Source: Fibrobacter sp. UWB15
GTDB taxonomy: Bacteria > Fibrobacterota > Fibrobacteria > Fibrobacterales > Fibrobacteraceae
DNA: 64,000 nt
Direction of reading: 5' to 3'
Assembly (NCBI RefSeq): GCF_900177705.1
Contig: NZ_FXBA01000012.1
Span: forward strand, 1 to 64,000
Position numbers and translations under genes: made by a program
Notes under the pieces: generated by a model
What the model was told of the DNA's origin: nothing
The model's database searches: none
The model's input: the letters and a program-made list of their open reading frames with translations, nothing else
In this document: one piece after another, positions 33,630-43,851 of the stretch
How positions within the stretch are numbered: the first letter of the stretch is position 1
Layout: each line of letters starts with the position of its first letter

Positions 33630-34625
33630 CTAGACAGCCTCCACCCACACAAACTTGCTTTCATCCAGTTTCTGCTCACCATCAAAGCGGTAAGCCACAA
33701 GCCGCCCATTTCCGCGGTAACCAGCCACGCTAAAATCCAAGCAGCAAACGTTATCGCGAATCAACTTTGGAAGCCCCGTTAACCAATAATGTCCAAAGAA
33801 CACAGGGCGTTCGTTTTCGCCATAATAATTCCGCCGACGTACTTGCGGCAAGACTTCCGCCTGCACATCCATCGAAACTCCGGGCTGGAAACTCAGCTCG
33901 CCGAAGCTTGCCTTTGCCGGATTCACCCACCAGGCGATACGTGTCTTGACACGGCGTACCCCCTCGGCATCGGTAAAGTATTCGCCTACGGGCAAGGGCA
34001 TTTCGGGGCCCTTTAAAAGCGTACTCACAGGCACAAAAAGGCTGTCTTCGTATTCAAAATCCTCGTCGTTGGCGCGAGCAATCAATTTGTCGAAATCGCC
34101 ATCGGCAAAGCAGGTAATATTTTCACGCCTTAAAGCCTCGACGGCAGCCCCGTCAAAGCAGGCATGCTGGGCCCTGAACGAATCTGTCTCTAGATAGAAC
34201 GGCAATGTTTTTGCAAATTCAAGAGCATCCAGAAACTCTTGCTTACGACCCACAAAAGAAGATACAGTCCGCGAATGGATTGCCACCTTATTAAAGCTGT
34301 GCTCTCGCAAAAAGCCGTCTTTAAAACGATGCAGAAAATGCCCGCCACCAGCACCATTCTTTTGCCAGAACGAAAGCATATTGAATTCGTGGTTTCCCAT
34401 GAGGGCAACAGCAGTTCCTGCCTCCCGCATTGCACGCACCAAGTTCAGCGTTTCACGCACCTTGGAGCCGCGATCCACATAATCGCCCAGAAACACTACC
34501 GTACGTTCATTCCCGGGATAACGGTAGGCGCCATTCGATTCCACGTAACCCAACTTCTTTAACAGGGCTCGCAGTTCATCACAATGTCCATGAACATCAC
34601 CGATAAAATCCAAGGAATTCGTCAT
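33630..34625 (-). CDS. Calcineurin-like metallophosphoesterase
   Basis: 331 residues. The metal-site blocks are complete: FIGDVHGHCDEL (residue ~7-18), FLGDYVDRG, LMGNHEFN and, late, FFGHYWLTG with the final His. This order resembles PrpE/ApaH-type enzymes that cut dinucleoside polyphosphates or phosphoproteins; the substrate cannot be told. The ATG lies in a short region shared with the divergent methyltransferase gene. Its stop is 22 bases before the ResB/CcsA start codon, in the same frame, so the two are co-transcribed. Cytoplasmic. Confidence 0.88.
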   Translation of the reverse strand: MTNSLDFIGDVHGHCDELRALLKKLGYVESNGAYRYPGNERTVVFLGDYVDRGSKVRETLNLVRAMREAGTAVALMGNHEFNMLSFWQKNGAGGGHFLHRFKDGFLREHSFNKVAIHSRTVSSFVGRKQEFLDALEFAKTLPFYLETDSFRAQHACFDGAAVEALRRENITCFADGDFDKLIARANDEDFEYEDSLFVPVSTLLKGPEMPLPVGEYFTDAEGVRRVKTRIAWWVNPAKASFGELSFQPGVSMDVQAEVLPQVRRRNYYGENERPVFFGHYWLTGLPKLIRDNVCCLDFSVAGYRGNGRLVAYRFDGEQKLDESKFVWVEAV

Positions 34626-34688
34626 GGCTCTAATATAACTAATGCAAATAAAATTATCTTTGCTTAAAAGAATCCTTTCGATATAAAT

Positions 34689-36005
34689 ATGAACATTTGG
34701 GAACTGCTCACATCTGACAAGGCCTTGGGTTTTATCAAAGAAGCCATTGTCCGCAAAATGGATGCTCTTCAGGTATCGACCCGTCTGAACAAAGACGGCT
34801 ACAGCAATGAAGAACGGGCCGCCATCATGGATTACATGGCACTAGTTCCCAAGTTCCGTGAAAAGTTTTTTGTCGAATCGAAGCGAAAAGAAAAATTCCT
34901 GCTCTGCGACAAGCTAGCCCTGGAGCAAAGTACAGCCCAAGATATCGGCCGCTGGAAGGCAAACCTCTGGCCAAGCGAAGGATCCGTTAATGATTTATGT
35001 TGCGGCATGGGCGGCGACAGTTTCTTTTTACCCGCCAGCCTTAAAGTGACTGGCGTTGACCTGGACGAAAACCGCCTGGCAATGTACCGCTACAACCTGC
35101 AAGCCTTCGGCAAAGATGCTGATACGCGATGCGCCGACGTTCGCGAAGTCGCCCGCGAAAACGATTACACAGGCAGCCTCAAAGCGGACTTTTTTACGAT
35201 TGACCCGGCCCGTCGCGCCTTGGAAGGCGAAAACCAGCGGGACCTGCGCAATCTGACCCCCTCACTCGAAGAAGTCGTAGACATCAGTAGGCATTACAAG
35301 GGCGGCATGGCCAAGCTCCCGCCCGGCTACCCGCCAGCAGAAATCCCCGACGGCACCGAGATTATATATATAGGCGGTCACAGCGACTGCCGCGAATGCC
35401 TGGTGCTTTTCGGCGAACTCGCCAAGAATCCTGACACAGTCCGGGCCGTTATCGTGGACAAATCGGGCGAAGTCCTCGCTGAATGGAGCCGCCCCCGCAA
35501 CCACGCCGACGAAACGCTGGACGACGACCTTCAAGAAAAACTGGACAAAAACGACTCCCTCGAAGGAAAAGATCGCACCTACCGCACCGCCACAAGCAAA
35601 AGCGACCTTCCGCTGGGCGAACTGGGCAAATACCTTTCGGAACCCTCGCCCGTGCTTATACGCAGTCACCTTTTCAATGCGGCAGCCCTCGCTTGCGATG
35701 CAAACGCCCGCCTGATTTCAGAGGGTATCGCCTACGTGACTAGCGAAAATTCACTTCCTGCACCAGGATTTTCTTGCTACGAAGTCCTCGCCCACGTCGA
35801 AATTGCAACGGGTGCCGTCCGCGCCATGCTTAAAGAGCACGACATCGGCAAAATCACTCTCAAACTCCGCGGCGTAAAACTCGACCCTGATGCCGAAATC
35901 AAGCGCTTAAAACCCAAGGGCAAAGAATCTGCCATATTATTCTATACCCGCGCATACGGCGAAAAAGTCGCAATACTTGCGAAGAAGGTAACAAATGTCC
36001 GTTAA
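34689..36005 (+). CDS. THUMP-like class I SAM-dependent methyltransferase
   Basis: 438 residues. A helical N-terminal part (1-95) is followed by a Rossmann methyltransferase core: motif I NDLCCGMGGDSFFLP, acidic end of strand 2 TGVDLDENRLAMYRYN, and motif IV FFTIDPARRA. The C-terminal region (EIKRLKPKGKESAILFYTRA) matches the small THUMP-like domain often attached to these proteins. The target is probably RNA, but none is proven for the family. The frame overlaps the start of ung by 11 bases, so the two are coupled. Start at 34689; there is no ribosome site and a TATAAA sits right before it. Confidence 0.85.
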   Translation: MNIWELLTSDKALGFIKEAIVRKMDALQVSTRLNKDGYSNEERAAIMDYMALVPKFREKFFVESKRKEKFLLCDKLALEQSTAQDIGRWKANLWPSEGSVNDLCCGMGGDSFFLPASLKVTGVDLDENRLAMYRYNLQAFGKDADTRCADVREVARENDYTGSLKADFFTIDPARRALEGENQRDLRNLTPSLEEVVDISRHYKGGMAKLPPGYPPAEIPDGTEIIYIGGHSDCRECLVLFGELAKNPDTVRAVIVDKSGEVLAEWSRPRNHADETLDDDLQEKLDKNDSLEGKDRTYRTATSKSDLPLGELGKYLSEPSPVLIRSHLFNAAALACDANARLISEGIAYVTSENSLPAPGFSCYEVLAHVEIATGAVRAMLKEHDIGKITLKLRGVKLDPDAEIKRLKPKGKESAILFYTRAYGEKVAILAKKVTNVR

Positions 36006-36672
36006 ACTCGAAGAATCCTGGCTCAACCTGCTCGCAGACCAATTCGAGCAGCCATATTTTAAACAAATTAAAGAAAAACTTTTGCAAGAAAAGGCGGAAC
36101 ACCATGTGGTTTATCCGCCGGGATCTCAGATTTTTGCGGCCCTCGACTTTTGCCCTGTCGATAAAGTCAAGGCCGTCATTATCGGTCAAGACCCCTACCA
36201 CAATCCGGGCCAAGCCCACGGGCTGTGTTTCTCGGTCCCTGTAGGAATCGACCCGCCGCCTTCGCTCATCAACATTTTCCAGGAACTCCACGATGATCTA
36301 GGCATTAACCCGCCGCCGCACGGAAACCTGGAAAGCTGGGCTCACCAGGGAATCCTGTTGCTGAACGCCTCCCTCACGGTCCGCGCCCACATGGCAGCAA
36401 GCCATGCCGGAATCGGGTGGCAACAGTTTACAGACACCATCATCAAGCGACTCTCCGAAATCCGCGAAAACCTGGTATTTTTGCTTTGGGGCAGTTTTGC
36501 AATCAAAAAACAGGAACTCGTGGCTAAAAACCGTGGTCATCTGATTTTGACAGCCCCCCACCCGAGTCCTCTTTCGGCTTACCGCGGGTTCTTCGGATGT
36601 AAACATTTTAGTAAGGCAAACGAATATTTAAAAAGCAAAGGACTTGAACCCATCGACTGGAGCATTAAGTAG
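35995..36672 (+). CDS. ung: Uracil-DNA glycosylase, family 1
   Basis: 225 residues, normal for the family. It removes uracil from DNA in base-excision repair. Seen: the water-activating loop GQDPYHNPGQAHGLCFSV with the catalytic Asp, the LLLNASLTVRAHMAASH uracil-binding block with its Asn, and the DNA-intercalating HPSPLSAYRGFFG with catalytic His. Starts within the end of the methyltransferase gene (11-base overlap). Cytoplasmic. Confidence 0.97.
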   Translation: MSVKLEESWLNLLADQFEQPYFKQIKEKLLQEKAEHHVVYPPGSQIFAALDFCPVDKVKAVIIGQDPYHNPGQAHGLCFSVPVGIDPPPSLINIFQELHDDLGINPPPHGNLESWAHQGILLLNASLTVRAHMAASHAGIGWQQFTDTIIKRLSEIRENLVFLLWGSFAIKKQELVAKNRGHLILTAPHPSPLSAYRGFFGCKHFSKANEYLKSKGLEPIDWSIK

Positions 36673-36706
36673 CGCCGCACCGGTCTAATTTTCTATATTA
36701 ACAGCC

Positions 36707-37030
36707 ATGAATCGAAATAATACTTTTGGTCGTCTACTGGTTTTTATCGTGTTGGGCCTGATCATCGGCGGTGTCCTGGGCGAATGCCTCGGTATGCTCT
36801 TTGGTCAGCTTGGCGAACTGATGAACGCAGGTGGCTTCAATAATGTCGTCCACAACTTCTTCGTTTCATCCTTCAACTTCAACATCGGTTTTCTCGACAG
36901 ACCCGAGCCGGTCATCCTTGACCTGTACCTCGTCAAGTTTGCCTTCGGTTTTAGCGTCAAGCTGAACGTGGTAAGCATCATAGGCATGATACTCGGTATC
37001 TACATCATGAAATGGTCCGGAGGAAAGTAA
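36707..37030 (+). CDS. Small membrane protein, DUF4321-like
   Basis: 107 residues with an N-terminal membrane helix (8-30), a central amphipathic part and a C-terminal helix (about 80-101). The pattern LDLYLVKFAFGFSVKLNVVS followed by IIGMILGIYIMKW fits the DUF4321 family of small membrane proteins of unknown function. A TATATT box at 36694-36699 is 7 bases before the ATG and no ribosome site is seen, suggesting a leaderless message. The stop overlaps the gatA start (TAATG), so it leads a DUF4321-gatA-barrel operon. Confidence 0.75.
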   Translation: MNRNNTFGRLLVFIVLGLIIGGVLGECLGMLFGQLGELMNAGGFNNVVHNFFVSSFNFNIGFLDRPEPVILDLYLVKFAFGFSVKLNVVSIIGMILGIYIMKWSGGK

Positions 37031-38448
37031 TGGAGACCATCCAAGAATTGAGTGGCAAGCTCGCAAACGGCAGCAAGACTGCAGTGGCACTTGCCGAAGA
37101 ATCCCTCGCAAAGATTGAATCTACCAAGAATTTGAATGCTTATATTAGCGTGTTGAACGAACGCGCCCTGCAGAAGGCTGCCGAATCCGACAAGCGCCGT
37201 GCCGAAGGTAAAACTTTGGGCGCCCTCGACGGCATTCCCGTCGCCGTGAAGGACAATATGTGCATTGAAGGCACGCGCACGACCGCCGCCTCCAAGATTC
37301 TTGAAAACTTTGTCGCCCCCTACACCGCGACCGCAATCGAAAAACTCGAAGCCGCCGGTGCAATCATCGTGGGTAAGACCAACATGGACGAATTCGCCAT
37401 GGGTTCGAGCAACGAAACCTCCTACTTCGGTAAGGTCGTGAACCCGCTCGATGAATCCCGCGTTCCGGGTGGCTCCAGTGGCGGTTCGGCCGTAGCCGTG
37501 GCCAGTGGCACGGTCGCCTGTGCGCTCGGCTCCGACACCGGCGGTTCCATTCGTCAGCCCGCCGCCTGCACAGGCGTTGTGGGCTTGAAGCCCACCTACG
37601 GCCGCGTCTCCCGTTACGGCCTCTTGGCTTACGCTAGCTCCTTGGACCAGATCGGCCCCTTCGGTGCAACCGTCAAGGATACGGCAACGCTCCTCGGTGC
37701 TATCTGCGGCATCGACCCCCACGACAACACCACCAGCACTCGCCCGACCGAAGACTTTACCGCTAAACTCGACGCCGGCGTCAAGGGCAAGGTGATCGGC
37801 GTCCCGAAGGAATACTTCGGCGAAGGTCTCGATGCCGAATGCAAGGCCGCTATCGAAGGCATGCTGAAGAAACTCGAAGCCGAAGGCGCTACCCTCAAGG
37901 AAATCAGCCTTCCGCACATCAGCTACGCTGTTTCTAGCTACTACATCATCGCTACCGCCGAAGCAAGTTCGAACCTTTCACGCTACGACGGCGTTCGCTA
38001 CGGCTACCGCAGCAAAAAAGCCCGCAAGCTCTTTGACCTGTACGCCAAGTCCCGCAGCGAAGGTTTCGGCAAGGAAGTCCAGCGCCGCATTCTCCTCGGA
38101 AGCTACGTTCTTTCCGCAGGTTTCTACGACGCCTACTACGTGCAGGCCCAGAAGGTCCGTCGCCTGATTACCGACGACTTCAACAAGGCATTCGAAAGCT
38201 GCGACGTGATCGCAAGCCCCACGATGCCGGGGCTCCCGCTCAAGTGCGGCATGAACGAATCCGACCCGATGGCCGTTTACCTCAGCGACATCTACACCGT
38301 AAGCCTGAACCTTTCGGGCCTCCCGGGCGTAAGCGTGCCGTGCGGCATGGCCGGCGGACTTCCCGTGGGTCTCCAGTGGATCGGCAAGCCGTTTATGGAA
38401 GCCGACCTGCTCAGCGTCGCTGCAGCTACCGAAGCTTTAAACAAATAA
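37030..38448 (+). CDS. gatA: Glutamyl-tRNA(Gln) amidotransferase subunit A
   Basis: 472 residues from the ATG at 37030, which shares its A with the previous stop and has GGAGG nine bases upstream; a GTG at 37012 is a less likely start. GatA frees ammonia from glutamine to amidate Glu-tRNA(Gln) (or Asp-tRNA(Asn)) with GatB and GatC. Seen: catalytic Lys in GIPVAVKDNM, the Ser pair in VPGGSSGGSAVAVASG and SDTGGSIRQPAACTG, and GLKPTYGRVSRYGL. gatB and gatC are not adjacent. The tRNA-Gln gene is in this window at 43.8 kb, consistent with the indirect Gln-tRNA route, but the link is not proof. Confidence 0.97.
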   Translation: METIQELSGKLANGSKTAVALAEESLAKIESTKNLNAYISVLNERALQKAAESDKRRAEGKTLGALDGIPVAVKDNMCIEGTRTTAASKILENFVAPYTATAIEKLEAAGAIIVGKTNMDEFAMGSSNETSYFGKVVNPLDESRVPGGSSGGSAVAVASGTVACALGSDTGGSIRQPAACTGVVGLKPTYGRVSRYGLLAYASSLDQIGPFGATVKDTATLLGAICGIDPHDNTTSTRPTEDFTAKLDAGVKGKVIGVPKEYFGEGLDAECKAAIEGMLKKLEAEGATLKEISLPHISYAVSSYYIIATAEASSNLSRYDGVRYGYRSKKARKLFDLYAKSRSEGFGKEVQRRILLGSYVLSAGFYDAYYVQAQKVRRLITDDFNKAFESCDVIASPTMPGLPLKCGMNESDPMAVYLSDIYTVSLNLSGLPGVSVPCGMAGGLPVGLQWIGKPFMEADLLSVAAATEALNK

Positions 38449-39233
38449 TGAAGACGTTCCTCAAGGCAATCTCATTCGCCGTCGCGCTCCTCGCGCCGCT
38501 TTCGTTCGCGCAGGAGTCCGATTCATCGGCAATTGAGTCATCATCGGCAGTCGAGTCGTCTTCTTCGGAAGACGCCTTCGCTTCGATCATGGAACAGCGA
38601 TTTGCTCCCGATGCCGAAACCGAAGCTGCGACAATTGAATCGTCATCGTCCATAGAATCGCCCTCTTCCGCCGAAGAAGAATCATCCTCTTCCGGAGGAG
38701 GCCTCGTACTCATCGGTGATGAAACATCGTCTTCGTCTAAACGTATGGTCTACGGTAAGGATGCTCCCGTCTACACGTTCGTCGTCACCGCGGGTATCCA
38801 GTCCCCGAGCCGCGGCCTTGTTTCGCTCGAATACGTCGTTGCGCAGGAAATCTTCAACGTGGGCGTACACTTTACCGACTACACGGTCGAGATTTTCCAG
38901 GCCGGCATCTCGCTCATATACTATCCCATGGAAGCCCGCTACTTCTACATGTTCCTGACTTCCGACTGGATCCACGGCGAATACGACAGGGACCGCGACA
39001 TCGGTGCGGGCGTCTACAAGCTATACACCGAGACGGTGAACTACTGGCGTGTCGTGCTGGGTATCGGTGCGGAAGTGCTGTTCATGAAGCATTTCGGCGC
39101 CTACGTGGAGGGTGGTTTCGAGTTCTTCGCCGGAGACGGCGGTTACTATACGCACCTAAACACAGACCACGGCAAGCTCGACAACAACAAGATCGTATTG
39201 CCCCTCGGTATCGGCGTCACATTCCCGTTCTAA
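38448..39233 (+). CDS. Secreted barrel-like protein with Ser/Glu linker
   Basis: 261 residues from an ATG that overlaps the gatA stop (TAATG). Signal peptide MKTFLKAISFAVALLAPLSFA, then about 75 residues of Ser/Glu-rich linker (units such as IESSSAVESSSSE), then an aromatic beta-strand domain ending GIGVTFPF with C-terminal Phe. A small outer-membrane barrel with a flexible N-terminal arm is the best guess. The linker resembles those of the GH53 and FISUMP lipoproteins here. Why it follows gatA is unclear; it may simply be read through. Confidence 0.7.
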   Translation: MKTFLKAISFAVALLAPLSFAQESDSSAIESSSAVESSSSEDAFASIMEQRFAPDAETEAATIESSSSIESPSSAEEESSSSGGGLVLIGDETSSSSKRMVYGKDAPVYTFVVTAGIQSPSRGLVSLEYVVAQEIFNVGVHFTDYTVEIFQAGISLIYYPMEARYFYMFLTSDWIHGEYDRDRDIGAGVYKLYTETVNYWRVVLGIGAEVLFMKHFGAYVEGGFEFFAGDGGYYTHLNTDHGKLDNNKIVLPLGIGVTFPF

Positions 39234-39243
39234 AAGATTGATT

Positions 39244-40053
39244 CTAAATCTCGCAATCTTTAATTGCAGAAAGCGAACCCGCCGAATACGCCTTCCGGAT
39301 GCATTCGGCAACGGATTCTGCAAGATCAACAACTTCCTGCGGGATAGCAATGGAGTCTCCATCGCTACCGCTGCTATCAACAGTATTCGCCTTGACAATA
39401 GAATCAGCTACAGCTTGAGCAACAGAATCCGCAATAGCTTGGGCGATTGAATCAGCGATAGCCTTTTCTTTGGCTCTGCGGTCTTCGGCCGCTTCATAGA
39501 CTTTCGCCGGAACGCGATTCAACGTGACACCGTTCTTACTCACGACTCTGACAAGGCCGTCGTGGACGCCGTAATAGAACGCCGAGATGTTGCACACGTT
39601 ATACGAACTGTCTGTTGCATTGAACACTATAATGTCGTAATACGTGGAATCAGCCACTTTGAGGGAATCCTTGAAACTCAGCTTATTGCCATTCTTTGTT
39701 GTCGCCGGGAAAACGGGATTGTCGAAAATGATTTTTTCATTCAGGGCCGGATTGCAACGGACAACGATGGAACCATCATTCAATTGCTGATCCACATAGA
39801 GCTGCACATCAATGCCAGACGTAAGCGCCTTGGCAGCATAGTACATCTCAGGTTGATCTTTTGTGCCGAAATCGACAAGCTGATTTATCTTGTCGACAAA
39901 GTTGACCGTATCTGCCAAATAGATGACAGAATCTTCGCTAAAACCATTCTTGGAATCGAGCAGCATCTGCACATCTTTGGACATCGAAGAACTTTCATCA
40001 TCGCCACAGGCCCAAAGGAGCACCACAAAAGCAAGGAAAAGAACCTTTTTCAT
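39244..40053 (-). CDS. Lipoprotein with Ala-Asp-Ser octad repeats
   Basis: 269 residues. Lipobox L-W-A-C (Cys16). The middle is mixed with no recognised domain. At about 195-225 are three eight-residue units (ADSIAQAI, ADSVAQAV, ADSIVKAN) likely forming a helix; such repeats follow the RRAKEKAI run. Two Cys near the end (C at the third-last codon and one ~25 residues before) could form a disulfide. It starts inside the stop codon of the lipoprotein gene before it (TAATG at 40053-40055), so the pair is translated together. Convergent with the barrel-like gene, 10 bases apart. Function unknown. Confidence 0.6.
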   Translation of the reverse strand: MKKVLFLAFVVLLWACGDDESSSMSKDVQMLLDSKNGFSEDSVIYLADTVNFVDKINQLVDFGTKDQPEMYYAAKALTSGIDVQLYVDQQLNDGSIVVRCNPALNEKIIFDNPVFPATTKNGNKLSFKDSLKVADSTYYDIIVFNATDSSYNVCNISAFYYGVHDGLVRVVSKNGVTLNRVPAKVYEAAEDRRAKEKAIADSIAQAIADSVAQAVADSIVKANTVDSSGSDGDSIAIPQEVVDLAESVAECIRKAYSAGSLSAIKDCEI

Positions 40054-40736
40054 TAGTCGTCCTCCTCATTGATTGCAATGTAGCTACCGTCTTCCATCTC
40101 TATTTTCAAAATGCCCTTCTTTGTCTGATAATACAACTTGGCACTTGATTCAACCGTATTTGTCTGATAATCGTTCTTATACGGCTGTTCGTATTTGCGC
40201 CCCTTGGCAACAGCGACATCGGCATACGCGACTCCATTTATCTCCATCTTTTCGATATACGACGAATCACGTACATAGGCCAGAGAATCCTTGCCATCAG
40301 CATTAATCAAAGCCAACTCTTTTTCTAGTCTCTCGGGATTCCTGAGCGAAAAGATATACTGTCCGAACTTCACCGTTATAGATTGATTCAATTTATCATC
40401 TTCATTGTAGTAGAAGGTCGCCGTTTCCGCTGAAAGCGAAATGGTATAAATCGGATATGCCGATTCCAGAATAGTATTCAAATGCTTAGTGCAAACATCA
40501 TCGATATAGTTATCTCTATCAATGACAGCAAGCGAAAACAGATAGCCGTCCGAATGCTTGTACGGAATAGTCTTACCCACTTTATAATTGCCAAATTCTG
40601 CCGCATATCCGCTGATTTTAGAATTGTCGCTACACTTGTAATAATTGGGTTCAGTTTCAACAACATCTCCGCATGCACAAAGAATCGCAAGCGAAAAATT
40701 CATCAAAAGCAATAATTTTGTACAAAATCTCATCAT
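40053..40736 (-). CDS. Lipoprotein of unknown function
   Basis: 227 residues. N-terminus MMRFCTKLLLLMNFSLAILC with lipobox L-C-A-C (Cys22). The mature part is Tyr/Asp/Lys-rich and beta-leaning (SAETATFYYNEDD, VKFGQYIFSL, GILKIEMEDGSYIAINEEDD) with no family recognised. First of two coupled lipoprotein genes. It is more AT-rich than the surrounding housekeeping genes. The gap to guaB contains a terminator belonging to guaB. Confidence 0.55.
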   Translation of the reverse strand: MMRFCTKLLLLMNFSLAILCACGDVVETEPNYYKCSDNSKISGYAAEFGNYKVGKTIPYKHSDGYLFSLAVIDRDNYIDDVCTKHLNTILESAYPIYTISLSAETATFYYNEDDKLNQSITVKFGQYIFSLRNPERLEKELALINADGKDSLAYVRDSSYIEKMEINGVAYADVAVAKGRKYEQPYKNDYQTNTVESSAKLYYQTKKGILKIEMEDGSYIAINEEDD

Positions 40737-40787
40737 AGTACAAATATATATTCATTTTGAAAAAAAATAAACTTTTGAAAAAAAACA

Positions 40788-40822
40788 CAAACAAAACGCC
40801 CCCGGATTTTCTCCGGAGGCAT
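40788..40822 (-). terminator. Rho-independent terminator of guaB
   Basis: On the minus strand ATGCCTCCGGA (40822-40812) pairs over 11 bp, with two G-T pairs, with TCCGGGGGCGT (40806-40796), loop GAAAA, followed by TTTGTTTG. It is 27 bases after the guaB stop. Confidence 0.85.
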
Positions 40823-40848
40823 TTTCTAAACGCTCATCGAAAGCGGAA

Positions 40849-42354
<1,506 letters not shown>

Positions 42355-42420
42355 CTAGTTCAAAAGCGCTAGAAATATGTAAAAAAGAGCGTTTTAGCGA
42401 TGAGCAGCGTAGAAGTCGCC

Positions 42421-42975
42421 CTACTTCCCGTTATAGCGTTCCATGCACTTTTCGATGCCTAACTTGAAGTAGCATTCTACAAGGGCAGGGACTTTTGCGA
42501 TGGCCTCATCAAAAATCGGCCGGTCTTCGGGAGAGAACTTCGCCAAGACCCAGTTGCTGAGGTCAAATTTCGGCGGGCACTTGCCTACGCCAAAGCGGAT
42601 ACGCGGAAACTTGTCGCCCACGTGCTCGATGATGTTGCGGAGCCCGTTCTGGCCGCCGTGACTGCCGTCCTTGCGGCAACGGATACGGCCTACATCCAAA
42701 TTAATGTCGTCGCTGAACACAAGCAGGTGGTCCGTTTTCACCTTGTACCAGGTCATCAAAGCCTGTACCGCTTCGCCACTCAAGTTCATGTAAGTCTGCG
42801 GCTTAGCTAGCAGGCATTCCTCGCCCGCGATGTTCACCTTCATGGTAAGCGCCTTGTGTTCGCTTTTCCAGTCCTTGTTCGGGTCGGCCAATTTTTCGAC
42901 AGCCATAAAGCCCGCGTTGTGGTGAGTGTTAGAGTACTGAGTACCAGGATTTCCGAGACCGACGATGATGTACAT
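42421..42975 (-). CDS. pth: Peptidyl-tRNA hydrolase
   Basis: 184 residues. It releases peptides from peptidyl-tRNAs that fall off the ribosome. Seen: GLGNPGTQYSNTHHNAGFMA with the catalytic His, KPQTYMNLSGEAVQALMTWY and SDDINLDVGRIRCRKDGSHGGQNGL with the conserved Asp and the RNA-binding Gly/Asn block. The usual bacterial neighbour rplY (ctc) lies just upstream on the same strand, 105 bases away with a terminator between. Cytoplasmic. Confidence 0.97.
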   Translation of the reverse strand: MYIIVGLGNPGTQYSNTHHNAGFMAVEKLADPNKDWKSEHKALTMKVNIAGEECLLAKPQTYMNLSGEAVQALMTWYKVKTDHLLVFSDDINLDVGRIRCRKDGSHGGQNGLRNIIEHVGDKFPRIRFGVGKCPPKFDLSNWVLAKFSPEDRPIFDEAIAKVPALVECYFKLGIEKCMERYNGK

Positions 42976-42982
42976 GGTGATA

Positions 42983-43012
42983 GTAGGAAGTTGGAGGTTG
43001 GAAGTAGGAAGC
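42983..43012. repeat. Degenerate tandem intergenic repeat (GTAGGAAGTTGGA type)
   Basis: GTAGGAAGTTGGAGGTTGGA plus AGTAGGAAG form imprecise 10-11-base units between pth and rplY, in the pattern that would translate as 'VGSWRLEVGSR'. It is related in kind to the copy at 31444-31487. Confidence 0.5.
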
Positions 43013-43024
43013 GGGTTTAAATAT

Positions 43025-43055
43025 AAAAAATAACCCGCCTGCCGTGCAGACGGGT
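43025..43055 (-). terminator. Rho-independent terminator of rplY
   Basis: On the minus strand ACCCGTCTGC (43055-43046) pairs with GCAGGCGGGT (43042-43033), one T-G pair, loop ACG, followed by TATTTTTTAT. It is 26 bases after the rplY stop. Confidence 0.87.
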
Positions 43056-43080
43056 CAAATCTTGCGCGAATGAACGCAAA

Positions 43081-43692
43081 TTACTTAGCTTCGGCAGCCG
43101 GAGCAGCATCAGCAGCAGCGTCGTCAGCCTTCTTACCGCTCTTGGCAGAGATCGTGAAGATCACGGTGCGCGGCTGGCAAGCGAGTTCGATGCCGTCAGC
43201 GAGCTTGAGGTCCTTGGCGTAGAAGGTCGTCGGAGCCGGGAATTCGGAGATGTCCATTTCGAGCACGGCCGGAATCTTGGTCGGCACAGCGGCGAGCTGG
43301 ATGTAGCGGTTCTGCTGAGCGAAAGTACCGCCCTGGGTCTTAACGCCAACCGGAAGACCGGAGAGCTTAACCGGAACGCGAACCTTAACCTTGGAGGCTT
43401 CGTCAATCTTGATGAAGTCGATGTGTTCGATTTCCTGGGAAATCGGGTTCTTCTGGTAGTTGTAAATTACGGCAGCGTTGCCGGCCTTGCCATCAATTTC
43501 CAGGTCGAGAAGCGTGTAACGCTTACCCGGGGCGAGAACCTTGCGAACATCGATTGCGCTAACGCTGATATTCACAGACTCCTGACCCTTACCATAATAG
43601 ACAGCCGGAATCTTGCCTTCCTTGCGGAGACGGGCGCAGTCGCGGCTCTTGCCTAGCACTCTCGAGGTTGCTGCGAGTTTTGTGAGTTCCAT
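43081..43692 (-). CDS. rplY: 50S ribosomal protein L25, CTC type
   Basis: 203 residues, the long CTC form. It binds 5S rRNA on the large subunit. The L25 domain (1-90) shows SRVLGKSRDCARLRKEGKIP followed by AVYYGKGQ and VLAPGKRYTLLDLEI; the C-terminal TL5 domain follows (VKVRVPVKLSGLPVGVKTQG). An Ala-rich tail (KKADDAAADAAPAAEAK) ends the protein. GGAGT seven bases before the ATG is the ribosome site. A tRNA-Gln gene lies 39 bases upstream on the same strand. Confidence 0.96.
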   Translation of the reverse strand: MELTKLAATSRVLGKSRDCARLRKEGKIPAVYYGKGQESVNISVSAIDVRKVLAPGKRYTLLDLEIDGKAGNAAVIYNYQKNPISQEIEHIDFIKIDEASKVKVRVPVKLSGLPVGVKTQGGTFAQQNRYIQLAAVPTKIPAVLEMDISEFPAPTTFYAKDLKLADGIELACQPRTVIFTISAKSGKKADDAAADAAPAAEAK

Positions 43693-43731
43693 AATTTTAC
43701 TCCAATTAAGTAAATGGTTAAAAAAAATTCA

Positions 43732-43803
43732 TTGGGGTAGCTGGACTCGAACCAACGAATAACGGAATCAAAATCCGTTGTCTTACCACTTGACGATACC
43801 CCA
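43732..43803 (-). tRNA. tRNA-Gln (UUG anticodon)
   Basis: 72 bases on the minus strand fold into a full cloverleaf: acceptor TGGGGTA/TACCCCA, D arm GTC-AAGTGGTAA-GAC, anticodon stem ACGGA/TCCGT with loop TTTTGAT (anticodon TTG), variable loop TATTC, T arm GTTGG-TTCGAGT-CCAGC, discriminator A. CCA is not encoded and must be added. In organisms using GatCAB this tRNA would be charged through Glu-tRNA(Gln); gatA is in the window. Confidence 0.97.
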
Positions 43804-43851
43804 ATGGTGGCGCAAATATAGCAAATTCACACCAATTTCAAAGGGTAGAGG

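Noticed and set aside
37000-37917. 305-codon open frame on the minus strand opposite gatA
   Set aside because: A mirror of gatA codon bias; gatA has all catalytic motifs and an operon context.
42370-42420. Imperfect hairpin between pth and guaB
   Set aside because: Arms AAAGCGCT and AGCGTTTT are separated by 16 bases with a G-T pair and are not well placed to end pth; too weak to call a terminator.
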